Shown piece after piece: positions 12,415 to 23,773 of a DNA stretch of 64,000 nt. Both the position numbers and the translations under genes were made by a program. Where the stretch lies: assembly GCA_022495005.1 (NCBI GenBank), contig JAGYXB010000207.1, positions 353,685 through 417,684 of the forward strand. Reading direction: 5' to 3'. The stretch comes from Rhyacophila brunnea. Its lineage: Eukaryota; Arthropoda; Insecta; Trichoptera; Rhyacophilidae. Under the pieces are notes generated by a model that saw only the letters and a list, made by a program, of their open reading frames with translations, did not search any database and was not told where the DNA came from. Each line of letters starts with the position of its first letter. Position 1 is the first letter of the stretch.

Positions 12415-13057
12415 CAGGGATTGTGAATCTATGGCACGCGAATGTTTTGTGTTGAAAAAAAAATACTTACATATATAATTTCAGATATTTTTTTACAAAA
12501 AGTTTTACAACTACTTCATATAATATTAAAAATGCGTTTTTTCTTCGGTTTTTGTTAATATTTTTACCAATATCTATCAATCGATGCGCAAACGGAGACG
12601 ACGAAATTCATGCATAAATGACAGATCGCATTGTATAAAAAATAACAGGCAGCTGATACTCTTGAAGAATAAGCATTATGATTACAATTTAAATTGCATG
12701 GATGGGTCCATTAAGCCATGTTGCGAGCCTCTGATTTTGATCGATTTATAATCATTTTACAATACTTGAGACCACTTTGGCGAGAGGATGCCTTCCTCAT
12801 CTGATCCGAAAAAAATTGGCGTCAATTTGTGCGTAAAGAACCAAACTAAGTAAGTATTATAGTAATAATACTCAGAACTTAATTACTTTTGTTTATACTT
12901 ACTTATATTTTTGAATTATTTTAATAGAATTCTTATAACTATTTTTCATTTTTTTCCCTGCTCGAACTACTCGAAAAACTACTTGGCACGTCAGACAGTC
13001 AAAAAATAATTTTTGGGAAATTTCGGCACGTGTACGTAAAAAGGTTCACCATCCCTG
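12415..13057 (+). mobile_element. hAT MITE (family A), copy 1
   Basis: A 643 bp element begins CAGGGATTGTGAATCT and ends AGGTTCACCATCCCTG, giving 16 bp inverted termini with two mismatches. It is flanked by CTATAGGT (12407-12414) and CTATAGAT (13058-13065), an 8 bp duplication with one mismatch. Subterminal blocks (ATGGCACGCG; TTGGCACGTCAGACAGTC; CAATTTGTGCGTAAAGAA) are shared with copies at 17483, 26420 and 39268. The 8 bp duplication and CAGGG ends place it in the hAT superfamily. This copy has no intact frame. Confidence 0.85.
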
Positions 13058-13257
13058 CTATAGATGGTGATGGGGTTGAGTAGAGGTCGAATGAATAGTC
13101 GTTTAACATCCATAAACGGTCGTTCGACAACATTCGGCATTGCCGATGAGTCCGAAAGTGTCTGAGAAGAAAATAACACACGGGAAATATGCATATTACA
13201 TAATAATATGAAGATTGCGATTCCTCCTAGCGAGCTGTCACTGTTACATCTAAAATT

Positions 13258-14224
13258 CAGTGGTTCTGATGTGCGGCCACCAGAGGATTTTGCTGCGGCC
13301 ACCAGCGCTTTATAGAATAATATATCAAACATTAAATTCATAAAATTATGAAATTGGTTGAATACACATGACTTGTCTTAAATTTCTCGCTCAAATGATC
13401 CATAATGTATTTTTGTGATGAGATCATGTGTGAAATGTCTGTTTCTGAGAATACAGTCAATTCAAAGAATTAGCAAAACTATTGCTTTATTAATTTTGTC
13501 GATTGTTCCTACTACTGTATACTGTGAAAGATCATTTAGTGTAATGCACTGCATAAAAAAACAATTAATATCGAAGCCAGTTGAGAGATGTAAACCTAGA
13601 AGCAGCCCGCAGAAAAAAAGTATTGAGGAATTTCCATTTGCATTATTTTTAAATAAATAAATAGGTATGTAGGTACTAAAATGTTCAAATGTCTTTTATT
13701 AAATGGACTTGATTTGAGTTTCCCCATCTCCACCCGCCATGTTTATGCAGGAGCGGTTTGTGCACGGCCGCCTCCCATGACCCTATAAACGTGTCAGAGT
13801 GAAAAGATTTTAGTGCCACACTTCCTTGTCCCGAAGCGATGATGCACGGGACTGATGTAGCAACCATGCACCTTATTGCTTAAAGAAAGAGTTTTAGAAA
13901 ATATTGCTCTGCCGTTTTTTATCTTTAATGACATGAAGTGTCCTCTGTACCCGTGTACTGAAACTCTGCCGAAACAGAGGAGTCAGGAGTTGAAAGTGAT
14001 GACTCTAAGGAGGGATCGGAATTATTCCGTCCTCCATATGACCCAGAAAATTTTTCGAATGCCTCAAAGTTGGCCTTGGTTTGTCTATAAATAAATTGAT
14101 CCATTTTTTTAGTAAAGAAAATTGCACAACAAAAGTGAAATTTGGTGCGGCCACCAGACGTCCATAGAACTAACTGTCAATGACAATTGTGCGGCCACAG
14201 TTAAATTTCACGTGAGAACCACTG
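13258..14224 (+). mobile_element. hAT element with C-terminal transposase relic
   Basis: The element begins CAGTGGTTCTGATGTGCGG and ends CACGTGAGAACCACTG. Flanking CTAAAATT and CTAGATTT agree at 6 of 8 positions. The motif TGCGGCCACCAG recurs near both ends (subterminal repeats at 13268, 13295 and 14145). An hAT dimerisation-domain fragment lies inside at 13415-13660. A second frame at 13876-14094 is unassigned. Confidence 0.75.
13415..13660 (+). pseudogene. hAT transposase C-terminal (dimerisation) fragment
   Basis: The frame contains a hydrophobic run followed by Y-C-E-R-S-F-S-V-M and then I-K-K-Q-L. This is the characteristic (A/C)ERSFS block of the hAT C-terminal dimerisation domain, as in ZMYM-type and P52rIPK-like proteins. 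Only about 45 residues align; the RNase-H-like catalytic region and the BED finger are absent. It sits inside the 13258-14224 element, so it is that element's residual transposase 3' end. The ATG used is arbitrary; the fragment is not expected to encode a working protein. Confidence 0.7.
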
Positions 14225-14403
14225 CTAGATTTTAGAAGATTCACGAATACTTAACGTATTATTAAAATTAATTTTAAAATCTGACATATCTTGCAGATCG
14301 TTTATGACTAAGAATATACTTTCGACAACTCTTTATTTGTAACCATTACTGTCCTTTCTTAAACCTTTTTTTTAGCATCTAGTAAGTATCTACATGTGAT
14401 AGT

Positions 14404-14879
14404 CAACGTTCCCTCTAATTTTTCTATTGTGTGTGCGGATCATCAACGCCCCCCCCCCCTACAAACACACACATATATTTTTTTATTATAAGTACCTTAT
14501 ATTTTTAGAGTATTTATTAATTTCAGTGATTTTACGAGTATATAATAATAACGCAAAGAACGACAAAACTGGAATACAATCAAATTGATCTGGATCACTA
14601 TGTGCAAAGTTTAATAAAGCGGAAAATGTATGAATCGAACAGGGCGAATATAATAGTGATCCCGCTCGACGTAAAATTTCACCTGCGTGCTCGCGTTAGT
14701 CGCACTTGACCTTCGCCTTTCTAGAAATGAGTCGAAAAATTGTGCATGTGACGGTTTCGTGCATTAGAACAAAACTAAAATCTGACAAAGGAAACTTTCT
14801 TTTACAATATTTTTGTGTGAGGACTGTGCGGGATTAATACATGTGTGCGGACACATTTTGGTAGGTGTGCGGAACATTG
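14404..14879. mobile_element. hAT MITE with perfect 8 bp duplication
   Basis: A 476 bp element begins CAACGTTCCCTCTAATTTTT and ends TGTGCGGAACATTG, with the exact duplication GTGATAGT on both sides (14396-14403, 14880-14887). GTGTGCGG occurs several times near both ends. A C-run of 12-13 bases is at about 14447-14459. There is no coding content. The short termini (CAAnGTTCC) and 8 bp duplication indicate an hAT-type non-autonomous element. Confidence 0.8.
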
Positions 14880-14887
14880 GTGATAGT

Positions 14888-16360
14888 GCCTATAAATAGG
14901 TATTACATTCTCAAATCTTGTGTTTAAATTTTTGACACTAAAAAAATATTTATTTAGGCAGGTACGTACTTACCTAACTACACAATTAAATTATATACTT
15001 ACAAAGGTATTGTTAGAGAAAATAAATAGTATTAAAAATATTAATTAAGTATCTACCTATATGAGTGTTTGAATATTTACTTACCTATAAATATGTATTA
15101 GGTGAGTACTTACATAAAATGGGTTTGAATTTTACTTGATTATGGTGTAGTATTTCGTTTTAACAAATTCAATATTTTACTCGCAGCACGAAATAATATG
15201 AGTTGATTTATTTTCATATAAATTCCCTTCAGGTGCAGCCATTCTATACTCCACATATACCTACCAATTATTTACAGCTAATTTTTGATTGCTTCGTTAA
15301 AACTTTTCTCGTTAATTTTATAGAGAACTTTGTTTAAAATGCATACTTTGTATACCTACAATAATATATAAATATGTAGAGATAACGTATTATTTTTAGG
15401 TATTTTGGAAATAAAATACAAATACTTTAGTATTTTTAAAATATAAATTTTCTACGAAAAATAAACTGTATGTAATTAGAATAATTAAGTAAATAGATTA
15501 ATTGATACACGGAAATTAAAAGCTTTTGATAACAGTAATATGAGACTACTTAGAGTCTTAGAAGCTTGACGGATTACATGGTAGACATCAATTAGTGGAA
15601 ACAACGTGATAATAATTATTAATTTAGGCTGTATTAAAATAATTTAATTTAAAAAAAATCAATTAATATCAAAACAGTTTTTCGCAATTATTTAGTGATC
15701 AATAATTAATATAATATTTTTTTCACTGGCTTTACAAATCTGACGTGAACCGTGGCCGTTTCCTATGTGAGACAGTATGGAGGATGCGACGTGTCGTGGT
15801 ATTGAGTTCACGAGGGGTTTACGAAGTATTGCTCCGTGGAATATGTGTCTTTCATTATCTCATAAAGTAGATCGACGCCTTTTAAAAATTAATTACGATT
15901 ATCTGAAGCAGATATTTTACCATTCGTCCATCGCGGGATTGTAATATCATATGGCTATGGGAAATGATGTATTATCATTTATCAAATTTATACAAAAGAT
16001 ATCAATCAAAAATACTTAGAATAAGTAAAATTGTTATATTAATATATGTATTAATATATGTTTCTGATTTTTTTTAGATCCTTGAGATTTGAGAATATTT
16101 GAAATAAAATTATCGAAATTTTTGACAAAAAGTCTTAAGAAACGAGAATCTTTTCGAGAAAGAAGAGAAGTTTTTCATTATATTTATCAAGAATAATAAT
16201 CGATTCGAGAAATCTTGATTTAAAACTCTGACCATGATAGGGGATCGCAAGTGACTACACCAAGAATTAATAAATACCTAGATAGTTTTGCAAGATAGTA
16301 ATTTTGCGATATATAGATATAGAGATATAGATTTGATTAAGCGATTGAGCGACCAAGTGA
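14888..16360. other. No gene seen; AT-rich DNA
   Basis: About 1.4 kb with many GTACCTAC-type words and no frame with family resemblance. TCGAGAAA words around 16080-16230 resemble those near 47.8-48.1 kb. Confidence 0.35.
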
Positions 16361-16483
16361 AAGAGCTGACTGGGGGGCACCATCCATTCTGCCCTGAGAA
16401 AAGCGGAAGATCGAGAAGGATGGAAAGTCTTGGTCGCTCAAAGGATGGCGAAATTTAAATGTGGTCACGATCCTCAGCCATGA
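16361..16483 (+). pseudogene. LINE ORF2 3' end, fragment 1
   Basis: The frame reads A-L-R-K-A-E-D-R-E-G-W-K-V-L-V-A-Q and stops shortly after at TGA (16481-16483). The pattern A-x-D-R-x-x-W-x-x-L-V-A just before the stop is the usual C-terminus of several non-LTR retrotransposon ORF2 proteins. The stop is followed by CATGACCAAGAAGAGAG, an AAG-type 3' tail. A homologous tail lies at 30709-30790. Everything upstream (RT, endonuclease) is missing. Confidence 0.65.
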
Positions 16484-17482
16484 GTGCATGACCAAGAAGA
16501 GAGTAATTTTCAATCATCCATAAAGTGAACCATTTTTTGTTGTTCTTTTTTTATATAATTTACAAAATTATTTCGATTTGTTTAGCACCCCAAGGTAAAA
16601 AAATTGCAATGGTGAATAAGTAATAATATTATTAATACAATTAATTCAAATAATTAGATTGCTTTTCAATGCTGCTTCTGTACTAAATTTTGTATAAGTT
16701 ACTTTAAGTAAGTAAATCGAAATTATAATTATTAGACCTAAATGAAAATATTAATGGAAATCCATTGAAACGACCTACCTAGGTCATAATTATTTGAATT
16801 GATATTCTGGCAAACTTAATTAATAATCGGGAAGTTTAGAAAACAATATCGAGGAAATGTCTCGTATATTGACCGGCATTGCGAGGTGCACTTCAAAGGT
16901 TATCTATTTCTGATTCTGAATTCAATTTTCTTCGTTGATATTTCGAAGCTTTTAATATTTCAGAAAGCTTTCAGGATATTGTTTAATCCAATAATCTCAC
17001 TTTTAAATATACCTACGTCACTATTGGTTTGATTATTATCATGCCTGAGACTTTATATAAAAATAAAAGAACTCTCTTCTCGTTGGAACTTAAACATATG
17101 CACAATTAAATCATTAATTACTTGTGTATATTTAAATTCTCACTAAATATTAAATAATAAATCAATAATATTAAATACATATTTTTAAAAGTACCTATCT
17201 ATTCACGAACATCTATTTATTTTTGAATTTAATTCGATTGCGTGGCGTCCAGTTGTCCCGGCGACGAATCGTCCACACTTTGGCTAGGGACGTATATTAT
17301 AAATTTTTCATTTATTATTTTTGAATAATAAATTTATTGTGTAATATCGTAAATAATTTATTGCTCAATAAGTTTAATTGGAAAGTCTACTAACAACTTT
17401 GTGTATTCCTCGTATTTGTGTACAAATCGTGCTTCAATCCTATTCATACTTAATGTCGATACAAACGTAGAGAAATGATTGT
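16484..17482. other. No gene seen
   Basis: AT-rich, no recognisable frame. A small GC patch around 17240-17285 (GGCGTCCAGTTGTCCCGGCGACG) recalls the GGACGCCG/GGCGTCC subterminal words of the palindrome at 21-22.8 kb and may be a fragment of that family. Confidence 0.35.
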
Positions 17483-18149
17483 ATGGTATACCGAACCTAT
17501 GGCACGAGAGACGATTTTGCATGGCACGCGTTTGTAAATAAAAAAATACCTACAATAATAATTGGCAGATCGCATAAAAATAGCAGGCAAATCAAGAATA
17601 AGCATTACGTTTGTTTTAAATACTTACATAATTGTATAGGTCGGTCCTTAGACTTTATGCACCACATATAATATTATCGCAATAACCTCATCAGGCGGCA
17701 GGAAATGCCGCGCTGCAAACATTTAATTTTGATCGATTTAAAATGCTTGAGACCACTGCAACGAGTTTATGCCCCAGCTGATTGATCGAAGCAATTCTCC
17801 TATCAATTTGTGCGTAAAGAAACGAACTAATTAATATATTAGTTTGTTTGTACCCACAAAAATGACTGCACCAAATAAGAAACAAAAACTTGGTGAAGTA
17901 TCTAGTAGTAATTCTGGTGCTTAATTCTGCTTACTTTAAAGTGCTTCAAAATTGGGGGACCGAAATGTATGACGTAATTGAAAAAAGTGATAAACCTATA
18001 TGTAAGTGGTATCTAGAACATCATTATTTTTTTAATAGAATTTTTAAAAACTATTTTCCCCCATAAATGTTGGGCACGTCAGACAGTTGAAAAATAATAT
18101 TTGAGAAATTTTGACAGTCGTTGGTATGTAAAAAGGTTCGCTAACTCTG
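17483..18149 (+). mobile_element. hAT MITE (family A), copy 2, with transposase start relic
   Basis: The copy shares CCGAACCTATGGCACG, CAATTTGTGCGTAAAGAA and GGCACGTCAGACAGT with the other family A copies and ends AGGTTCGCTAACTCTG. At about 17862 an ATG opens M-T-A-P-N-K-K-Q-K-L-G, matching the start (A-A-P-N-K-K-Q) in the copy at 39268. Further on a frame reads N-W-G-T-E-M-Y-D-V-I-E, then P-I-C-K, resembling the W...CxxC entry of a BED finger in ZBED5/GTF2IRD2-type hAT transposases. No duplication is visible; the left terminus is degraded. Confidence 0.75.
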
Positions 18150-19795
18150 TTATATACAATATACATACTCGTACCTACAGTGTTTTCATACTTGTCGAGT
18201 TGAAGTATAAAACTGTACACAGTATCCACGTTATGCCGGTTAGACAAAGATATGTTTTGATGTTATCGTTTTTGATTTCTGAATGTATCACGCGTACATT
18301 ACTCACGTGGAAGTGGGTAGCAACTTACAGCTTTCTAAATCAGCAGTACCAACCGTTCTTCCGGACAAGAAATGCATTTGTTCTGATTCCAGATGAAATT
18401 ATATGCCGAGGGACCGATTTGTAGGAAATTATTCAAAAACGATCGATCGACCTGGATATTATGTGTGTTTTTACGAATTGCCACGGACAAACATAATAAT
18501 ATTATGCATTACGAGAAAAATGATTTGGAAATTTCTCTCGAGTCGATTAAGAGTGTTGAGATATTATTAGAAATGTGAAATCTAGATTGATGATTGTTTG
18601 CGTTTATTTTACTTTCTAAATAGTATTTTAAATTTGATATTATTATTGATACTTTCAAGAATAAAAAATGAATTATATCCGGTTTTGTGTGATATAAAAA
18701 GTACCCGTAACTAACTAACTAATATTAGTGTTTTTCAATCGAAGTGAATAATTATAATATAATATTGGCTTACTTTCTCTTTACTTTTAAATATAACTCA
18801 AATTAATTAGTATTGAGTTTGACAATAACCATCTAAATAAAAATATTATCCAAAATGTTTCCACTAAAACTAGAAGAACTCTTTTGAAGATTTATATAGC
18901 AACACTTGATGGCGACTCGTCAACGGTTTGGTTTTGACAGTTTGACATCTTTGGAAAACTCGAAGTTCTCTATCTGATCAGTATTTTCTTTTCAAAATTA
19001 TCAATGGTTTTGTTGACTCGCCAAACCTACTCGAAAGGGTGGGTTTCCATTGTCCATCAAGATTTACGCAAAACCAAGGTTTGTACTATGGTGATTCTAG
19101 TTTTTCACAAAACTCCTTTATTCGGCGTTCATGTTTAAACTACAATATGTATATCTCCACCATTGATCCTGTCAGTAACTATTTCATTTAAACGCGCCAT
19201 CTCCAAAATTTTGTATAGGTTTTTGATTTTATTCGAATTTTAAATGTAAGTATGTTTTTTCCTTTTCTTATTAATCGCTTTTCTAATTAGTTTACAAATT
19301 TCAATCATTCTTAACACATATATTATATAATAAGTAGGTATATGACATATGTATCTATGTTACTTTTTTGTACTTATATTATAATTATTTAAGTAATATT
19401 CATTCTCGCTTTTTTATATATTTTATGTTCTTCTTACTTTCTTAGTTTCTATATTGTTTAGGCTGAACTATATATTAATAATTTATGTATGGAAACTTTG
19501 CTGGTAGCAATATCTTTTCTCTAATCTATTTTTAAACATACATGTTTGTAATCAATATAACTGTTTGTTTTCCTTAATAAATAAAATTGAAAAAATAATA
19601 AAAAATAACAAAATCAATATTCCTCACGTTGCCGCAACAAAAAAAGGCGGTTATAAAATTTCGTTTATGAAACTACCTTTTGTTAATTCATGTAATTATT
19701 GTAAACAATGATGGTTCGGTGTATTTGGATGCTTTTCGATGAAGGGTTGTAACTTTGTGTGTTACCGTTTGTGTTTTAAGTGTTACCTACGTTTT
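18150..19795. other. No identified gene
   Basis: Contains frames at 18101-18424 (107 codons, starting inside the MITE) and 18393-18578 that match nothing I know. The remainder is AT-rich with no repeat partners in this window. Confidence 0.3.
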
Positions 19796-20363
19796 TAGTG
19801 CCGAAGAGTGGATGTAGGCTGTTAAGATCCGACATAAATAGTACACATTAAACTTTGTTAGTCATACGTATTTGTTTTTATTGAACTAAGACTACAATTT
19901 ACAGATGATGTGGTTAGTTCTTAAAAATCAATTAAACCAAACCATAATAGTTTAGGTATAATTTTGGTCGATACGAAAAAATTGTGCACACTTTTTCATT
20001 CATACTTATTTGTTTTCGTTGAATTAAGAATACAATATATTACACAATATATTGTTGGTTTATTTTTTTATGAATTAAGCCCTGTCTAAACCAAACTATG
20101 GTAGATAAAAAATATTATTCTATCTATAACATATCCAAAGTTATGTATGAATTAATTTCATATTTTTCGATATTTTATGGATATACGAGTATTTACCTAT
20201 TATGGCTTGATTTCGCAGGGTTAGTTGAATTTTAAAAACTAACCAACACCATTTGTAAATTGTAGTCTTATTTTAATGAAAACAAATACGTATGACTGAT
20301 AAAGTTTAGTGTACGCTATTATTATGGCTGATCTTAACAGCTTACGACCACCCTTCGCCACTG
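19796..20363. mobile_element. CAGTGGCGAAG palindromic MITE, copy 1
   Basis: The two halves are inverted copies: the left reads AGTGCCGAAGAGTGGATGTA ... GTTAAGATCCGACATAAAT, and the right ends ACCACCCTTCGCCACTG. Inner blocks such as ATACGTATTTGTTTTTATT and ACTAAGACTACAATTTACA also recur inverted. It belongs with copies at 32278-32615 and the interrupted one at 37688-38919. No duplication was detected at this copy. No coding content. Confidence 0.75.
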
Positions 20364-21029
20364 ATAGCAGTTTGGTTATACCATGCTATAGCGAAATATA
20401 TATTTAAAGTTACTTTGTTTTCACTGAACTTTACCATGAAACTGTTAAAAAATGTCGTGAGTTTTGTTCGTTTTACAATGAGACATTTTTGTAATTTCCT
20501 CAGGATTGAATAAAGGCGAATCGTAATTCCATAAAAGTCCAGGGCATTAATCTATGATGTAGCATCAGTTCCATTGTGCAAAGCAGCTTTAAGGTCAACC
20601 CAGCCGACTCCCCGACCACTTAAAGCAAACGCCACAAAAGAAATACCAAGGCTTACTTATTCAATTTATATTAATACATGTGACCTATTATTCCCCATTC
20701 AAATGTCAGATAAGTACAAAATAATTCGTATAAATACACTACGAGACAGCTGCTCCTCTCTTATCGACCGGCTTAAATCTACACAAACTTCAGATTCATT
20801 TCCGAGAAATTGGATTACTATTTATTGTTATAACCATTTTGGGAATATAATTAACTCGCAGAATAGTAATTTACCCTGTCTGTTATTCAAACGATATGAA
20901 ATAATGTAATAAATAACTATTTAATATACATACTTACATGTTTTTAACTGTTGGCAGATTTTTACTGAACTATCGTGGGGCACAGATTAAGAAACTATCA
21001 TTTCTATCTGGTTCTAATGCCCAGACGTG
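20364..21029. other. No identified gene; one 111-codon frame
   Basis: A frame at 20574-20909 (plus) is longer than most chance frames but shows no family resemblance and begins at a non-ATG codon. No repeats with partners in this window. Confidence 0.25.
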
Positions 21030-21037
21030 TTAATAGG

Positions 21038-22797
21038 GGGTCTAGGACGATTTGGCACCGCGAACTGGCCTCCGCCGATTGGCCTCCGGTAATTGGCCGC
21101 CGGTACAATCGGACGCCGGCCCAATTGGACGCCGACCCAATTGGCCTCCGGGAGGATTGGACGCCGCACAGTTGAATTAAATGCGCAAAGGAATAGACGT
21201 ACGTTACGATTTGTTGGAGTAAATAAGCAAGTCAGTTTAATATGCTTCATCTTCTCAGTAGTCGTACCTTATACATTTCGCGCTTGACACATTTTTAATA
21301 TAGATTGAGAATAATTATTATGCCTTATGATGTTTATTAAAAGAAAATAATTCTTCCCTCGTTAAAACTTAAAGATGTACAAAATCAATTAATCTATTGT
21401 CTATACATGGGTACTTATTTATATTTACAAAAAATATTAAAATAATGTTAGATGTTAGAATGAAAATTACATTATATTTCAGCGTTTTATCGACTTAATA
21501 TTACAATAAAGCTTAAACATGTATATTATTATGCATAAATGCGTATTTTTTGATAGTATGAAATTACAAACAAAATATTAAGTAAGTTATCTGCTAAGTA
21601 TAAATGTTTCAGTAGTTTGATTGATAAACTACTTAGGTACTGGGTGCCGGGCGAAACCTCAAAGGCTGAAATCCCGAATGGCCGAAACCCCGAAAGCCTA
21701 AATCCCGAATACCGAAATCCCGAACGCTGAAATCCCGAATGGCCGGAATCCCGAAGGCTGAATTCCCGAAAAAAAAAAAAAAATACAAACATCAATAATT
21801 GCGCAATTTTTGCAAGAGACACAAACCCATTTTTTGCGGAAATATAAAAAAAATGTAAAATACAAACATCAGCAATTGCGCAATCGGGAATTGCGCAATT
21901 TTTGTAAGATGCACAAAATCCATTCGTTCTACAAAATGGTCTCTCGTGAAAAAAATTGCGCAATCGGAAAAGCCCATTTTCCGCAAAAATGGGATTTGTC
22001 TCTCTTACAAAAATTGCGCTCACGATTGCGCAATTATTGATGTTTGTATTTTACATTTTTTATATTTCCACAAAAAATGGGTTTTAGTCTCTCTTGCAAA
22101 AATTGCGCAATTATTGATGTTTGTATTTTTTTATTTTTCGGGATTTCGGCCTTCGGGATTTCGTCCGGCACCCAGTACCTAAGTAGTTTATCAATCAAAC
22201 TACTGAAACATTTATACTTAGCAGATAACTTACTTAATATTTTGTTTGTAATTTCATACTATCTTAAAATACGCATTTATGCATCATAATATACATGTTT
22301 AAGCTTTATTGTAATATTAAGTCGATAAAACGCTGAAATATAATGTAATTTTCATTCTAACATCTAACATTATTTTTAATATTTGTTGTAAATATAAATA
22401 AGTACCCATGTATAGAGACAATAAATTAATTGATTATGCACATCTTTAAGTTTTAACGAGGGAAGAATTATTTCCTTTTAATACACGTCATAAGGCATAA
22501 TAATTATTCTCAATCTATATTAAAAATGTGTCAAGCGCGAAATGTATAAGGTACGACTACTGAGAAGATAGAATCATATTAAACTGACTTGCTTATTTAC
22601 TCCAACAAATCGTAACGTACGTCTATTCCTATGCGCATTTAATTCAACTGTGCGGCGTCCAATCCTCCCGGAGGCCAATTGGGTCGGCGTCGAATTGGGT
22701 CGGCGTCCAATTGGGCCGGCGTCCGATTATACCGGCGGCCAATTACCGGAGGCCAATCGGCGGAGGCCAGTTCGCGGTGCCAAATCGTCCCATTCCC
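21038..22797. mobile_element. 1.76 kb near-perfect palindrome (foldback element)
   Basis: Two arms of about 850 bases are inverted copies around a centre near 21.9 kb. Termini are GGGTCTAGGACGATTTGGC (left) and, complemented, GGGAATGGGACGATTTGGC (right), flanked by a perfect TTAATAGG duplication (21030-21037, 22798-22805). Each arm has three zones: GC-rich terminal repeats of ATTGGCCTCCG/ATTGGACGCCG; unique AT-rich sequence; and an inner zone of AATCCCGAA repeats. The core carries ATTGCGCAATT and TTGATGTTTGTATTT in both orientations. No real coding frame. The superfamily is not obvious; the GGG ends and 8 bp duplication leave several options. Confidence 0.85.
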
Positions 22798-22805
22798 TTA
22801 ATAGG

Positions 22806-23765
22806 TAATTGAACGAATTGTGTGAAAAATAAAATCACTCCATGCCAAATACATTTTGGTCTGCAAGAATCCGCTTATACAATTAATAGTCTTTCATAAA
22901 ACATATACAGATGAGATTCATTGACAAATTAACTCTACCTGCATTGTAATACGAGCCAATTTGCAAAGTGCTTTGATTTGTACACGTTATTAACTTTTTG
23001 TTATAGTCTGACTCCAGATGTTTATTGTATTATGTGGGAGAATATAGGTGATGATGAAGACAGCGGTAGTGGAGTTTGAGTCACCACTTTGGCGAAGGTA
23101 TGAGGAGGTAGGCGGGTGAATTGATTGAGGCAGCGATGTTGTAGGTGGATGTGGATGTTTATTGTCTTGATATAGAATACAGAAAGTTGCAATGTTCGGA
23201 GTAAGATAACTGTATAGAGTATCGCGGTGAGCTAGGTGCTCAGACCGAGCCGCGATCTGGTCGCGACGACTATAGATCTAATGTTAAAGAGATGACTGTG
23301 TCAAGTGACGAGTCAGGAGTGACTGTGTCGGGTGACCGTACTCGAGATGAGTAGGGAGTCGAATGACAGACTCGAGATAAGTGGTGACTTATCGATCGTC
23401 CTTGCTATTTATATAAATGCAGTCCATACATTACAAGAGACATTGTCACAATTACATACATCATAATATACACTAATGATCTGGGCTATGATTGAGGAAA
23501 TGCTGACAAGCGCTTCCGCTACTCTGTTTTGTTTTGACAACAACACATAAGTATTGAAGTGTGTCTCACTTGTAATGCTGAGTGGTATGATTGCTATATA
23601 AGTACTTATGTAATTCACATTGCATACGATCAAAACTGTACTTATGCATACATTGCAATAAGGGCGATTCTTACTTGCCTTTCCTTGAAAAAGTACCCAC
23701 TTTTGTCTTCAGATATTGTATGGAATAGTGTATGCTGTACCTCCCGTTGTAGGTTGCGCTAATGA
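22806..23765. other. Unassigned block, GC-richer at 23050-23400
   Basis: GTGAC, GAGTC and ACTCGAGAT words repeat loosely in 23280-23390. Composition differs from the neighbours, suggesting part of a retroelement LTR or other insertion, but no paired copy or coding motif is present. Confidence 0.3.
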
Positions 23766-23773
23766 GTAATAAC

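Noticed and set aside
18101..18424. 107-codon plus-strand frame
   Set aside because: Begins inside the hAT MITE right end and continues into unrelated AT-rich DNA; no motif recognised.
21529..22289. Several overlapping frames with repeated F-G-I-S-A-F / SGFR motifs
   Set aside because: They are translations of the AATCCCGAA and ATTGCGCAATT repeats inside the palindrome; the motif appears on both strands because the sequence is inverted.
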